Below, one piece after another: positions 23,455 through 34,827 of a stretch of 64,000 bases of DNA. How positions within the stretch are numbered: position 1 is the stretch's first letter; every line of letters begins with the position of its first letter. The translations under genes and the position numbers were made by a program. The stretch is from Cryptomeria japonica (taxonomy: Eukaryota; Streptophyta; Pinopsida; Cupressales; Cupressaceae): assembly GCF_030272615.1 (NCBI RefSeq), contig NC_081414.1, forward strand, positions 53,033,636 through 53,097,635, read 5' to 3'. A model generated the notes under the pieces. That model saw only the letters and a list, made by a program, of their open reading frames with translations. It was not told the origin of the DNA and did not search any database.

Positions 23455-24948
23455 TGATGAATAATGATGAACAGTTAGTACCAAACCGATACTGAGAGGG
23501 GGGGGTGAATCAGTACATACAAAAAAAACTTTCCCTGAACCAGTTTGACTGCAAAGACTGCACTTAATTGGTAAACAGTATCACTGGTCTAAATCAGGGC
23601 ACTATCGGTAAAACACAGTGAGAATGTGAAAGACATAAACCGGAAACACTTAGATCTCCACACAATCTAATATCTCATTTCCACTTCACCCATATGCATA
23701 AACAAGCAATATATTATCAGAAATATAATGATTGCTGTTTCAACATGCTTTACCACATGATAGAAAATATTAAAGCATCACATGAAAAGCATCACATATG
23801 ACACATTGATTTTTCATGTGGAAACCCAACTAGGAAAAACCATGGTGGGGATGAATACCCACAAGCTGTTCTTTGAACTCTTCTACAGTCCGCTCTGTTA
23901 GGAGCCTAGTCCAATTAAAGACTTTTACAATAGGTTCTACTAGGAACCGATCCTGCTAGGGATCACCCGGTTAAGGGATGGATAAATACATGGTTAAAGG
24001 TTAGAACCCTATTAAAGGTTACCTCACAAGAGGATTTGAAGAACTCATTGAATTGAGTCACCCTATTAAAGGATTTACACAAAACCATTTTAAAGCTACC
24101 CGGTTAAGGGATTTTCCAACTGCTGAAATGGTTAGAAGTCAACAGGTAATACATTGATCTGATAACAACACACAATGCCAAGGCAGATCCTCTTTAGCTC
24201 CTCTGCTTTTGCAATCACACTCTGTAGGTATCAACACACTTCTCCGGTCTAGAAAGAATCAAGTATCTCTTCACTTGGATACACATGAAACATTTGGTAG
24301 CAACTTCAAAATGAAAAACATCATCGACCTTATAGGAAACAAATAGGTCGGTAGCATAAACCCTAAACCCTAAACATTTAGGTTTAACAATTCATTTGGT
24401 TCAATCCTGACCGTTAATCATACTGCATTGAATACAACAGTCTTGAACAAATCTCAAGATGTTCTCCAACGTTCATTCTTTGCCGCTTTAGGAAGTTGAT
24501 AACCTATCACGTGCTCTCCACTGTTTACAGAGACTTCACACATTCCCGAGGTAGATAGGATCAAACTTCTTCATGCAAGATCCTCAAGGAAACCCTTCAT
24601 GTGCACAAGGCTGATGTGGCAACATGATCTGATCTTCATTACAATGCTAACTCATCACAAGATGTCATTGGTTGAATCACACAGGCTTGGAATGCATCAA
24701 CCGGAAACCCTAAAGTTGAGACTACCAACCAATAGTCATGCCAAATGAAACCCCGATACAAAACTTCCCATATACCTGTTCTCATTCCAACATACTGCTT
24801 CACTTTTTTACATATACCAGTCCACAACATCATACCGGTTCTCTTGCCAGTTTTCTTACTTCAATATACTGGTTCATAATTTAGCATATTGACATCAATG
24901 ACAACATACAATATCATCATGTCATCAAGCTCTGCACATATGCCAACA
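23455..24948 (-). repeat. Element C 5' LTR
   Basis: A 1494-bp LTR, tgatgaataatg...gccaaca, paired with 10379-11859 and carrying the same G-tract motif at about 23498-23513. It is followed by the target copy tatcc. It differs from the 3' LTR at many C/T and G/A positions, so the insertion is old. Confidence 0.93.
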
Positions 24949-25522
24949 TATCCCTAACTGCCTTAGTTGAACTGATCTTCACGATGCAATCAAAATTCAC
25001 ATGACATAACCTTTTATGCCATAGCCAACTCTCATGAATCTGTGTAATCAAACATGTCTTCTCATCGGAGTTCAAATGAAATATATTACCTTTTGTCTAT
25101 GTACCGGTTGCAATCTCCAAACCAAATCTGTTAATGATTTTGCATTTTCCATCCTTGAACTGTGATTGAAATCCATTATCTACCAATTGTCCTACACTCA
25201 AAAGATTATGCCTTAAACCTTCGACATAATAAACATTGTGAGTATTGTTCTTACCATCCAATGATATAGTTCCTTTTCCTTTGACCATACATGCTTTTTC
25301 ATCTCCAAATCTAACTATACCGCCATCAAATTCTTGCAAAGATAGAAACTTCCCTTTATCTCCAGTCATATGATGTGAACAACCATTGTGAATTACCCAT
25401 TCATCCTTGTCTTCAATTTTAGCAGCAAGTGCCTTCTCTTTAGGTACATTCTCTTCCAGTTCCGGATCATCTTCTTTGATAGCCAGGAACACCCATTCCT
25501 TCCCATTGTTGGAACCACTAGC
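24949..25522 (-). pseudogene. Element B protease and pre-integrase motif
   Basis: Continuation of the B polyprotein beyond element C. 24954-25100 encodes WLWHKRLCHVNFDCIVKISS, the His half of the integrase zinc motif, with one stop near 25098. 25097-25492 encodes the protease region, but the active-site triplet reads VIHNGCSHHM instead of the usual IDSGCSHHM. The catalytic Asp is His (codon 25388-25390) and the next Ser is Asn. With the integrase lesions this shows B long dead. Confidence 0.88.
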
Positions 25523-26576
25523 AGAATCTTCTGCCGGTTCATCATCAGAATCAGTAATGCCTTCCTCATCCGCTATGTAGCATGATTTGTCTCTGTTTTT
25601 CTTGTACTTGTACTTGTTTTGATATCTAGGGATAGGCTTAAATGATCTTCTAACTCTTTCTTCAAATCTTGAATTCCTTTCAGGACATCTAGATGCAAAA
25701 TGACCAATCTTATTAAATGCAAAACATTTAAAAGGTGTTTTTCCTTCATACTTACTTCCTACCGATCCTTTAGGTACTCTTCTAGAAAATAGTGCTTCAA
25801 GTTACTCAAATTAATCATCTTCTCTCTTCATATCTTCTAATTCCTTTTCATATAAATATTTCCAATCTTGCTTACTGGTTGTAGATGTATATGCATGAAA
25901 AGTAGGTTCAGACTTCACAGCTCTAGAAGGTTCAAATTCTTCAAGCTCAAAAGCAGATAGTTTCCCAACCAAAGTATATATGTTGATAGATGTATTAGCC
26001 ATTGTTCTCAACTCATTAATAGTAGTAGCCTTTCATTTTGTAAGACGGTGGTAGGGCTCTCAAGATTTTAGATACAATTTCATCTTCGCTCAGAGTTCAA
26101 CCACAACATTAAATTCCCAAAACAATCTCATTTACCTTTTCCATGAATGCAATAATCCTTTCACCTTCTTCCATCTTCAGGTTTTCATATCTCACCCGGT
26201 AACCATCAAGTTTAGCAATCTTCACTACAGGGTTACCTTCATTAAGAGTCTCCAACTTATCCCATATAGCCTTTCCAGATGATTTGTCAGTTAATCCCAT
26301 TATTTGCTTATCAGAAAGTGCACACAAGAGGGCTTCTCTTTCTCTACAATCATTCTCAAGCTCCTTGTCTAGGTTTGCTAGAGGAGGATTGCCATATCTT
26401 GAATTATAAGGTGTGACACCATTTTGTGTGATCTCCCAAATCTCCTTGCCAAGACATCTCAGATGAGTCTCCATTTGAATCTTCCATACTGTGTAACTTG
26501 TTCCATCTAGCCTCAGAATATCCCTCTGAAAGATAGCTGCAGAACAACTGGATGAACTTGAACTATTTGTCGCCAT
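25523..26576 (-). pseudogene. Element B gag (Copia)
   Basis: Starts at MATNSSSSSSCSAAIFQRDI (26576), followed by WKIQMETHLRCLGKEIWEI and GKAIWDKLETLNEGNP, the typical DUF4219/UBN2 layout. The open frame ends at 26109. Fragments continue at 25811-26011 and into a decayed zinc knuckle near 25700-25741 that reads CFAFNKIGHFASRC, with the second Cys replaced by Phe. The start lies 45 bases inside the primer site, a normal short leader. Confidence 0.88.
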
Positions 26577-26620
26577 AGGATCTTCCTCAAGCAGTTAAGC
26601 TTTCTACAGAGAGGACCAAA

Positions 26621-26632
26621 GCTTTGATACCA
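26621..26632 (-). other. Element B primer-binding site
   Basis: Minus strand TGGTATCAAAGC, the initiator tRNA-Met complement with one mismatch (AAA for AGA), two bases inside the 5' LTR. Confidence 0.9.
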
Positions 26633-26634
26633 AT

Positions 26635-27858
26635 TGTTAGATAGTTCAAATAACCATAAGACAACTGAGAGGGGGGGGGGGGGTGAATCAGTTGTCACAG
26701 ATTACCAAAACTATTAGCAATTTAAAACTTTAATACCCGAACCCAAAACATTAATACCAGAATAGCAGTTAAACCAATTAAGTATAAATAATAATCATAG
26801 AATAAATACCATCCACATGACACCAAGATTTATACGTGGAAAACCTGGTAAAGGAAAAAACCACGGTGGGAAGCCTACCCACAGTCAGATGATACTTCTG
26901 CAGTAAGTATGTGAATTACAATTGAGGGGCCTGAACTTGTAGGAAGGCCAACAGCCTAGAGCACACTTCTCATCACTAAAGGAGTCTCATTGACTACATA
27001 AAAATCCACACTACAATCCGGAGAAGTGTTGAATTGCAAAAGATAGCATCTCCTATGCCTAAGTACAGTTCTGGTTAAGCTCAATACCGGAGGACTAAAT
27101 CCTCTTACATACACCCAATTCGATCTCCACTGATCGACCAAATCCTCTACTTGAATGATATTACATTATTCACACATTACATTCCTTGACCATGACTTCT
27201 AACCATAACCATGATGATCTACAATAAGATCTTACATCTATATATACAAACCCTTGACCATAAACAATCAGGTCGGCCACCAAACAATAAACCAATTACA
27301 TAATTAAAAACCATGTTGCTTAGACCAAAAAAATAATATCCAACACATAAGACATCCCAGAAATACATTGAGAGTTCCAATCCATACGTTACATTAAAGT
27401 TGGTCCATAACCTAGATCAACTGAGACCTAGTATAGGTCCACACGCTGCAACAATGATATCCATTTGCCAAGTCTCAAACATGACCACCAACAACATCCT
27501 GAAAGTCCACCAAAAGCTGCACCAACACCACTTATGCAATTCATAAAATATCTTCATCGAAAGCTCTGTTGGTGAAACCCTCGCCAAAACCAGAAACTAA
27601 GCTTCTAAGAAAGTAGGATAGCATCCGATCACCAAACCAAAACCAACTGATCGAATATGAGCATTAGTATCATGAATAAGCCAATTCAATCACCAAACTA
27701 TACTGGAGCCTATCGGATCATGTCAGATCCAAATCAACTAGAAACCACTCAACCTACCAGGACCAGAAGGGTGCCGGTAAATCATCCCAATAGCTAGTGT
27801 CAGCATCAATGATAAAACATCAATGCAACACATAATCAATTCCACCAAATGGCCAACG
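26635..27858 (-). repeat. Element B 5' LTR
   Basis: A roughly 1.22-kb LTR, tgttagatag...ggccaac(g). It has a 12-base G tract followed by tgaatcagt at about 26672-26690, and a minus-strand TATA-like tatatatag near 27238-27247 that could be the element promoter. The final base looks mutated compared with 6628. It abuts fragment H at 27859. Confidence 0.88.
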
Positions 27859-28778
27859 GTATGCTAAGAATCAAACTTACACATTCACTGGTGAGAGATC
27901 AACCGACACCCACTCAATTGTCTTTTCTTGGAGGTTTTCTTTTCTAAACTTAAGCTTTTTGAGCAAGGGAGGTTAGAAATTTAGGATTTGTGAGAAAGGG
28001 AGCATAATAGGTTAGGATTGCTCACTTTTTGAGAATTTTTAACCTATTAAGGTTAGAATTTTGACTTTTCAAAGCAATAGGTTAGACTTGCTCATTTTTG
28101 AGCATTTTTAACCTATTAAGGTTGAAATTTTGAAATATTTGAGCAATTAAGGGCTTTGAGCAAAACATTTATTCCATACGAACCTACATAAGGACTTTTG
28201 ATTGCTCTTTCTCTTCAAAAAGGTAAAAAATGGGAAATATATTGAAAACAATTTAAAATATTTGAATTATTTTTAAAAGAATAATTCAAATATTTCCCAT
28301 TAGACTTTAATGCCTCGATTTAATAAATGTGACCACAACTTTCAATTGGTAAGGAGTTAGGCTCCAAAATTAGAAACATACCTTCAAGGTAGGAGGATGA
28401 GAATATACCAACATTTATTCCTCATGACGATACCTTAGGTTTGGGATTTTAATTGATTTAAAGAGAGGAACATCAAAATTTAAAAGTTTAAAATATGGAA
28501 AAATATGAACTGGGTTTAGGCAAAAATTGGTTATATGACACAAAAAAATTCTTAGGACATTTTCATAGAGCGATTTTCCTCAATTCTTTATAATTTTAAA
28601 AATCTATCCATTTTGCACATTTTGACTGACATATTTATGATTGATGACAATGTAGGTTAAGAATGACAACCTTGGATCACATGCTCACTCATTACACATA
28701 GACACATATTTGGGTCTTCATTCAACATTGGGACCAGTTTGAAGTTCAAATTTTAGGTATGTCAAATATGGGGCAACA
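27859..28778 (-). repeat. Fragment H: minus-oriented LTR of the G family, truncated by B
   Basis: Read on the minus strand from 28778 (TGTTGCCCCATATTTGAC...), this matches the first 850-900 bases of the G LTR (29030 onward), including the actccttacca and aacctaggttta landmarks. It ends at the B LTR edge, so B inserted into it. The distal part has repeated taacctattaaggtt/gagcaat words. Any remaining part lies left of the window. Confidence 0.8.
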
Positions 28779-28947
28779 CTACAAAAATTGGTTAACCCTC
28801 TACCTGAAAGAAGAGGGCATTGAAAATGAACCACCAGAAGAGGAGGTTCCAAATAATTCCTCTCGCTGTAGAAGTGAACCCTCTGGTAATGCTTCTCCAG
28901 ATGAGGACAAGCAACACAAGAGGGTGAAGCTCTCTTCTTCAAGTTAA
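28779..28947 (+). pseudogene. Short C-terminal coding remnant, unrecognised
   Basis: A plus-strand frame of about 56 codons ending in TAA at 28945-28947: YKNWLTLYLKEEGIENEPPE..., an acidic and then Ser/Pro-rich tail, then a basic end DKQHKRVKLSSSS. The composition resembles a nuclear protein C-terminus. The upstream coding part is absent because fragment H begins at 28778. No family is recognised. It could be a host gene remnant or the tail of another transposon ORF. Confidence 0.35.
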
Positions 28948-29029
28948 TTAGGTAGCTAGGGCTGAAATAGGCCTATTTTGGTATACTTTTGAGTAGAGGA
29001 TAAAATTATGGTGTTTTGTTGTTCTTCGA
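28948..29029 (+). other. Possible 3' UTR remnant before element G
   Basis: 82 bases ending in ttcga, the left target copy of element G. In the pre-insertion state this joined 40212 onward. Nothing else is visible. Confidence 0.35.
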
Positions 29030-30059
29030 TGTTACCCCACATTTGAAATACCTAAGATTTGAACTTCGAATTGGTCCTAAGGTTGTATGAATTCTCAAAT
29101 ATGTCTTTGCAAAATGAGTGAGCATGTGATCCAAGGTTATCATTTTTAATCCACATTGTGGTCAATCATAAATATGCTGGTCAAAATGTGAAAAATGTAT
29201 GAGTTTAGAAAATTGCAAGGAATTGAGGGAAATCTCTCTGTGAACATGTACTAAGCATCATTTTGTGCCAAATGACCAATTTTTGTCTAAACCTAGTTCA
29301 CAGTTTACGATATTTTAAATTTTCAAATTTTGATGACACTCGCTCTAAAAAAAATAAAAATCCCTCACCCTAGGTTTCTTCATGAGCATAAAATGATGGT
29401 ATATACTTGTTTTCCTACCTTGAAATCATGTTTCAAATTTCAGAGCCTAACTCCTTACCATTTAAAAGTTATTGCCGTTTTTCCTAAATTTGGGTATTAA
29501 ATTTTAATGGGAAATATTTATATTATTTTTCAAAAATAATTTAATATTTTAATTTCATTTCTATATATTTCCTATTGTGATCATTTCAGGGGAAAAGTTA
29601 TTTAAAAATACCATTATTTTCATTTCTCTTTATCTCACTTCGTGGTCAACGGTTCTTACAAGTCCAAATCATAACCTTTGAGAGATTTAGGTTAGAAATG
29701 CCCCGTTTTCGAGCATTCCTAACCCAAATTTATAACTTCAAAATAAGGGGTTAGGATTGGTCCAAAATGGAGAATCTCTAACTCACAATTATAACCTCTC
29801 ATGAAAGAGGTTAGGATTGCTCCAAAATAGAGCATCTCTATCCTTCCTTTCTAACCTTTTTCACAAGACAATGAAAATTTGATGGAGTGAAGATGCAAAG
29901 GAATTTGAAGTGAAATAGATCGGTGTTTAGTGAAAGAATAACAACTTACCGATACGAGAAAATTTTATATTGCATGTTTTAGATCCGCTTCAACATCTTC
30001 AACAACTAATATAAGTTGGCCAGCTTGCACAAATCACTGACAAAGGGAGTTTCTCATTT

Positions 30060-31320
30060 GTTTGCAAAAGGGAGGAAACAATGAATGAAAATTCACAGTT
30101 GTAGGTTCCTGTAGACATGCAAGGAAAATATGGGATGCAGTGGTTGCAGGATATACACAAATTCAATTTGTTGAAATGACTTTACAACTATCAAGAAAAT
30201 GCAATCGGCTAGGGATAAGGCAAATTCTACACCGTATGCGTCAAAGAAATGTTCCCTCATTGCATGCGATGGTCGCAGGATATGTGCTTAATGGATATGT
30301 TGATAAAGCTTTAGAAATTTATATATCAATGAAAAGGACACAAATTCAAATTTATTGCATGGAGTTTGATAAGTGGATAATCGCTTTGACAAAGTGTCTC
30401 ATGGAGAAACCATCTTATGACTATCAGAACTACAATTCATGCACACAATGAAGTCATCTTACGACTTGCAATGAAAATAAGAGCAACACAAATTGATTTG
30501 TTAAAAAGGTTTCACAAACTCCAAATCAAATTCAATTGGTACGTATGGAGCCGTGTTCGATAACCTTTGCTTGCATCTTCCCAAAGGCAACATACGCAAA
30601 TTGATTTTCAAAGAGATGTGGCAGCATTGACAACGCACACAAATTATTTGACAAAATGCTTCAAAGAGATGCCTTCTCTTGGAATGCGAAGATTTCAAGC
30701 TATGTACAAAATACATTTGTTAAACAAGTTTGTAGAAGCCCTTGAGAAAATACAAAGCCACAGGTGTAAAATCACCATACAACAACCTTTGCCAACATTC
30801 TATCGGCCAACACAAAATGGGAAGTTCCCAATTTGGTTTTGGATACATGCATGTAAAAATGAAAGTATAAAACAAGGCATGTGAAATGTTTGATAGAGTG
30901 CCTCAAAGAGAGGTCATGGCATAAAATATGATGATATGTGCAAAAATGTGAACTTTAGAACCAGTCATGGGCATCCATCAAAGTTTATGATATTCATGAG
31001 ACAAATTTGATGTAAAGACTTTAGAAACTTTCAAGCAAATGCAAATTCCCCACTGGACATATATGTAAAATGCAAAAGCATAGACCGTGCACCTAAATTA
31101 TATAACCATGCACCTAAATTATATAACCATGCACCTCAATGAGAATTGTCTCATGGTCTATAATGTTATAATTGAATATGCTAAAGACATGTTTGAAAAA
31201 TGTGGAAGCATAGAACAAAGCCCGTGAACTATTTAAACAATGCCTCGAAGAGAAGCCATCTCAAGGAACATGGACTTGTGACCCAACATGTTGTAGAATA
31301 GGTGCAATATTCAACCCGTG
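30060..31320 (+). pseudogene. Degenerate PPR gene segment inside G 5' LTR
   Basis: Successive fragments in shifting frames resemble plant pentatricopeptide repeats: RNVPSLHAMVAGYVLNGYVD followed by KALEIYISMK (30250-30345), SYVQNTFVKQ-like sequence and FVEALEKIQ (30690-30760), and a KCGSIEQ...RELFKQ-like block (31198-31245). These match the usual plant pattern of KCGS-x-(D/E)-A followed by R-x-(L/V)-F-x-x-M and V-x-S-W-N-A-M-I-x-G-Y. Many stops and frameshifts are present, so no PPR protein can be made. The PPR family normally acts in organelle RNA editing or processing. Here it is captured sequence carried in both LTRs. Confidence 0.7.
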
Positions 31321-31933
31321 GAAAATGGTAGCTTTCATATGGTGTATGGATGTCCATCAAAACATCAAGGATTAAGGGATTTTTTGGGCATTCATTCCAT
31401 CTGCAATAATTATTTGTTGGCCACCATAGTCTGCATGAATTTGTATACGTGAATAGGATAAGAATCTGAAGGCAGAGGATAATTTTATAAAGGTTGTTGA
31501 CTTCATGCTAAGGAAACTGATCAAGTGAGAAGCTAGTTATAGGAAGGTTTTCTCATTTTTAATGTAGGCTATCATTGCAAATGTGTCTTATCATTGGATA
31601 TTTGATTGCAAGCAACTTTCCAAGTTGGAGTTAGAGTGCATTTCCTTGAAGATCAAGTTTTTTTTTATTGTAAGATGACATAGTGTTCATTTTGACTAAG
31701 TTGATGACTTGTTCATTCTTTCAACAAGTGCTTCCACTTGCCTTTTTGTAAAAGTGACGTATGTCACTCATGTAACTACAAGTTAGAATTTGGATTTAAT
31801 TTTTGTAAAAGTTAGGTTAATCCTAAGTTGTTTCTTAAAGGTAGTTATTAGAAGTAATCACTTGGGTAGTTATCCTAAGTTGGCACTTAAAGTAGTTAGG
31901 CCAAGTAGTTATGAGGTAGTTATTCTCTCTAGC

Positions 31934-31944
31934 CTATAAATATA
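31934..31944 (+). promoter_or_regulatory. TATA box of G 5' LTR
   Basis: ctataaatata, in an identical context (ctagcctataaata..aaggcc) in both LTRs. The next 25-40 bases would be the start of R. The LTR end is about 700 bases downstream, a sensible R/U5 length. Confidence 0.6.
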
Positions 31945-32652
31945 AGGCCTTTTCATTGTAAAGGGGACTTTTACAGAGGGGAAACTATACAAAATTTTGT
32001 AGAGTAACTATGTGAGAACTTTTGATGTTCATACCTTTGTACTTAATGTTTTTTTTTTGAACTTGTATATTTTTAAAAGAATGATGAAGAATGCATTGAA
32101 TTTGTATGTATTGAATGTATTTGTGAGTTATTGTTACTAATTTATCATATATTGAATTAGTAATCCCTTTATGCATTGGTGTAATCCATTAGTTTTCAGG
32201 TCCATGATCTATGTAATCGATTTGCTGAAACACATCATTTCCTGGTATCTTGACTTACATATGATAGTACAACCCATCTCTTCGTATGTTGAGGTTTATT
32301 GTAGTTCTTTCATCATCATTGCATGTTTCAACCTATTTGGTAATAACCCCTTTTGTGATTTTTATTAGTTGTGGAATCTCAATTGGTTTTTCGTATGTCT
32401 AGTGTTGGGGTTTCTATTAGTCATCTTTCCTTAGTTTTATGTTTTCTCCTTTATGTACTTTTAGGTTAAAAGTACACAAAAATACCAGAAACCCCCATCA
32501 TATGAGGGAGCTTCCCCTCTCAAATGTAGAGGAAGATTGCAGTTTGATTGCAATCTCTCCAACTGTTGGAACAATTGTCACCGCTCTTTGGGTGAACAAG
32601 GTCAATTTTGAAGGAGAATTCACAGTGACAAATCTGTTTACCAACAGATTTT

Positions 32653-32670
32653 TGGCGACTCTGCTGGGGA
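32653..32670 (+). other. Element G primer-binding site (tRNA-Arg)
   Basis: tggcgactctgctgggga, six bases inside the LTR end. It is complementary to the plant tRNA-Arg 3' end with one mismatch (canonical TGGCGACTCCGCTGGGGA). This primer is typical of Tat/Ogre-lineage Gypsy elements. A partial second copy (ttggcgactct...agatcgaa) starts at about 32730. Confidence 0.88.
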
Positions 32671-32764
32671 TCGAAATACCAATGTGTTTTGTTCCTCAAA
32701 ATTTCAAGGTAGCTTCTTCAGAATGAAGGTTGGCGACTCTATCTAAAAGATCGAATTAAGAAGA

Positions 32765-34806
32765 ATGGTTTGGTACAAAGGAAAGTTGGAAAGTGACAGT
32801 GAAAGTGATGATGAAGACTATTTATTTCAAAAGAAGCAAGTTCCTAATGAGCCCATACAAGTTGAATTCTTGAAGAGATTATATGGTGGCATGCTATTTA
32901 CTTCTGATAAGATTAACCCCTCCTTATGCCAAGTGTTGCAAGATATTGAGGAAAAGTATGGAAAAGAGATAGGTTTTCTTGCTTGTGATCATTTACCCAA
33001 ATCAACAACAATAAGGAAAGATGAAGACAAAAGTGATCTTTCTCCTGTACCAGTTGCTCAATAGAATCAAAGTCTTGATGATCCTGAACAAGTCAATTTA
33101 TTGAAGAGTTTCTATAGTGGAAAGCAACTTGATCTCGATAAACTTCATTCTTCTCTACTCCAAGCTTTGGAAGAGATTGAATAAAAAGATGGAAGAGGGA
33201 ACCAATTTCTTACTCATGATAAAAAATATTTATCAAATAGAGGTCACACATTTGAAGGTAAAGAAGATTCATAATCAATGATAGACAACAATAGAAATCT
33301 ATCTCCTACACCTGTTGCTCAACATAATGATATTTTTAATAATTCATAGATTGAGTTTTTGAAAAGCTTCTATGGTAATAGGAAACTTGTTCCTGACAAA
33401 GTGCATCCTTCTTTACTTCAAAAATTACAAACTATTGAAGAACGAAATTATTTTCTCACTGACAAAATATCTTGCAATCAAAGGGTTGAAAGAAGCTCAC
33501 TTGAATATACATGTCAAGAGGATTACCAAGAACAAGTGATAGGGATAGAAATAGGAGATTCCACTTATTCATGCAATAATAAAGATGATTGTACAAAATA
33601 TGGTGAGGAATCATTGGAAGTTCTCTCAACTTGCATGCAGCCCCAAATTAGAAATGATGATGAAGAAAGAGCATCCCAAGAAGAATCTCATGTAGTCTTT
33701 ATTCCTGATTGGCATCTTGAAACTTCTGATGATGACTTTCTATGTAGAGAATATATTCTTAGTCATACATTACCAATTGTTGAAGTGGAAAGACCTGTTA
33801 ATGGAATCAAAGGTATGGCATCCAGTGGACAACTTTGTACTATTTTAACCAGTGGAGAAGCAACCACAAATGAAACTTTGCAAATATCTTCTTTTCCTTA
33901 AGAAATGGAGATATTTACATTTGAAGATATTGATGAACTTCCAGATCAACCCCAAGTGAAAGAAGATGAATCACCAAGCATCCAATCTTTATCATACATG
34001 CAACCTGAGTATGAAGTTTCCAAATTTCATGAAGAATGTCACGGAGAAGAATCCCTGAGTGAAGAGAATATAGAAAGCTATATGGATATTGATGAGCAAA
34101 TTGATAATGAATGCTTTGTAGATACATCAACAAATGTCCATGTCTTGAGGAATACATAGTCTATGCCTAATGGAGAATTCAAGATTCAAACCAATATTAT
34201 TTTTTATTTTTTAGATCAAGAAGACCCCTATATTAGAGGATAACTTTGGTAATTGTGCCAATAGTGAAGCTAGGAGTGAAGTAATGGATGATCTAATGAA
34301 GGAAGCCAATGAAGTTAATTCTCATGATGTTTGTACCCCAAATTGGTGCTTTAAAGCTCCAAATGATGATTACTTCTATGGTGAAAATGTCTCCATCAAT
34401 CCTTTGTTTTCAAATGAATTCTTTTCTACAGAAGCTAAAATTCAAGGAAAAGATTCAATGCTTGTACCAGCTCAAGTTTCTTCACATCACAAATCATATG
34501 AAGGTTGTCCAATTCATGGGTTAATTTGTTGCAAACCAGACTATCAGAGGGATCTTCTGGTAGAGGATATGGGTATGCTTGAGAATATTCTGAAAGTTGC
34601 AAATAATGTTCAAGGTGGTACCAATTTGATTCAAGAGAGCCCACAGATTTATGATGAAAGATGGTTGTTTGGTTCATTTCTCAAAGATATTTCTCATCCT
34701 ATACATGTTAACCTACTCAACCTAAGCATCTTACAGGTGTCACATGGATGCATGTCACTTTTTCACAGAGGTGCCTATTTCTCTCAAAATGTGAATGGAT
34801 TTGTAT
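32765..34806 (+). pseudogene. Element G acidic ORF with three internal repeats
   Basis: Starts MVWYKGKLESDSESDDEDYL. The first 460 codons stay in one frame, with stops at 33062, about 33182, 33270, 33348 and 33900. A frameshift near 34160-34280 leads to the last part (34284-34806). Three copies of a roughly 90-residue unit are visible: EFLKRLYGGMLFTSDKINPS (32856), NLLKSFYSGKQLDLDKLHSS (33096) and EFLKSFYGNRKLVPDKVHPS (33351), each followed by a LLQ-x-L-x-x-IEE helix. The rest is acidic, with CPIHGLICCKPDYQRD in the tail. No known retroelement domain is present. By position it is comparable to the ORF upstream of gag in Ogre elements. Function unknown. Confidence 0.65.
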
Positions 34807-34827
34807 GAAAATCCTGGAGAAGTTTGA

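Larger units (their letters stand above)
10379..24948 (-). mobile_element. Element C: complete Copia retrotransposon nested in B
   Basis: Bounded by tgacgaataatgatg at the left and ...tgccaaca at the right, with perfect 5-bp target copies tatcc at 10374-10378 and 24949-24953. Across the join, B's ORF continues in frame (...KAVRD / IPKLMKPYNP...). It has a 3' LTR (10379-11859), polypurine tract, RT/RNase H, integrase, protease, gag, tRNA-Met primer site (23441-23452) and 5' LTR (23455-24948). The inner region between the 3' LTR and RT holds element D and a 590-bp duplicated segment. Without D and the duplicate it would be about 7.3 kb. Confidence 0.93.
5900..27858 (-). mobile_element. Element B: Copia retrotransposon, host of nested insertions
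   Basis: A degenerate minus-strand Copia element. Its order (3' to 5' along the plus strand) is partial 3' LTR 5900-6628, polypurine tract, RNase H/RT, integrase, protease, gag, primer site and 5' LTR 26635-27858. Three elements sit in it: A in the 3' LTR (junction 5899/5900), solo LTR J (8858-9645), and complete element C (10379-24948). Removing J and C restores one continuous integrase reading frame, which shows that both arrived after B. The outer part of the 3' LTR lies beyond A and outside the window. Confidence 0.88.
29030..32646 (+). repeat. Element G 5' LTR (3.6 kb) with PPR cargo
   Basis: A 3617-bp LTR. The first 850 bases match fragment H in reverse, with aggttagaaatgc/ggttaggattgctcc words near 29690-29850. 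Bases 30060-31320 are PPR-gene debris. The TATA element is at 31934, and the presumptive R/U5 runs to ...gtttaccaaca at 32646. Compared with the 3' LTR it has lost about 400 bases of PPR-like sequence around 31385. Confidence 0.8.

Noticed and set aside
27859-29880. Long terminal inverted repeats of a Mutator-like DNA transposon
   Set aside because: The right arm is the start of a 3.6-kb repeat that has a primer site at its end, a direct second copy at 35036 and a 5-bp target duplication, so it is an LTR. The left arm is a reversed copy of the same LTR start.
30140-30884. Functional PPR gene
   Set aside because: Repeats are in different frames with many stops, and the same decayed sequence occurs in the other LTR.
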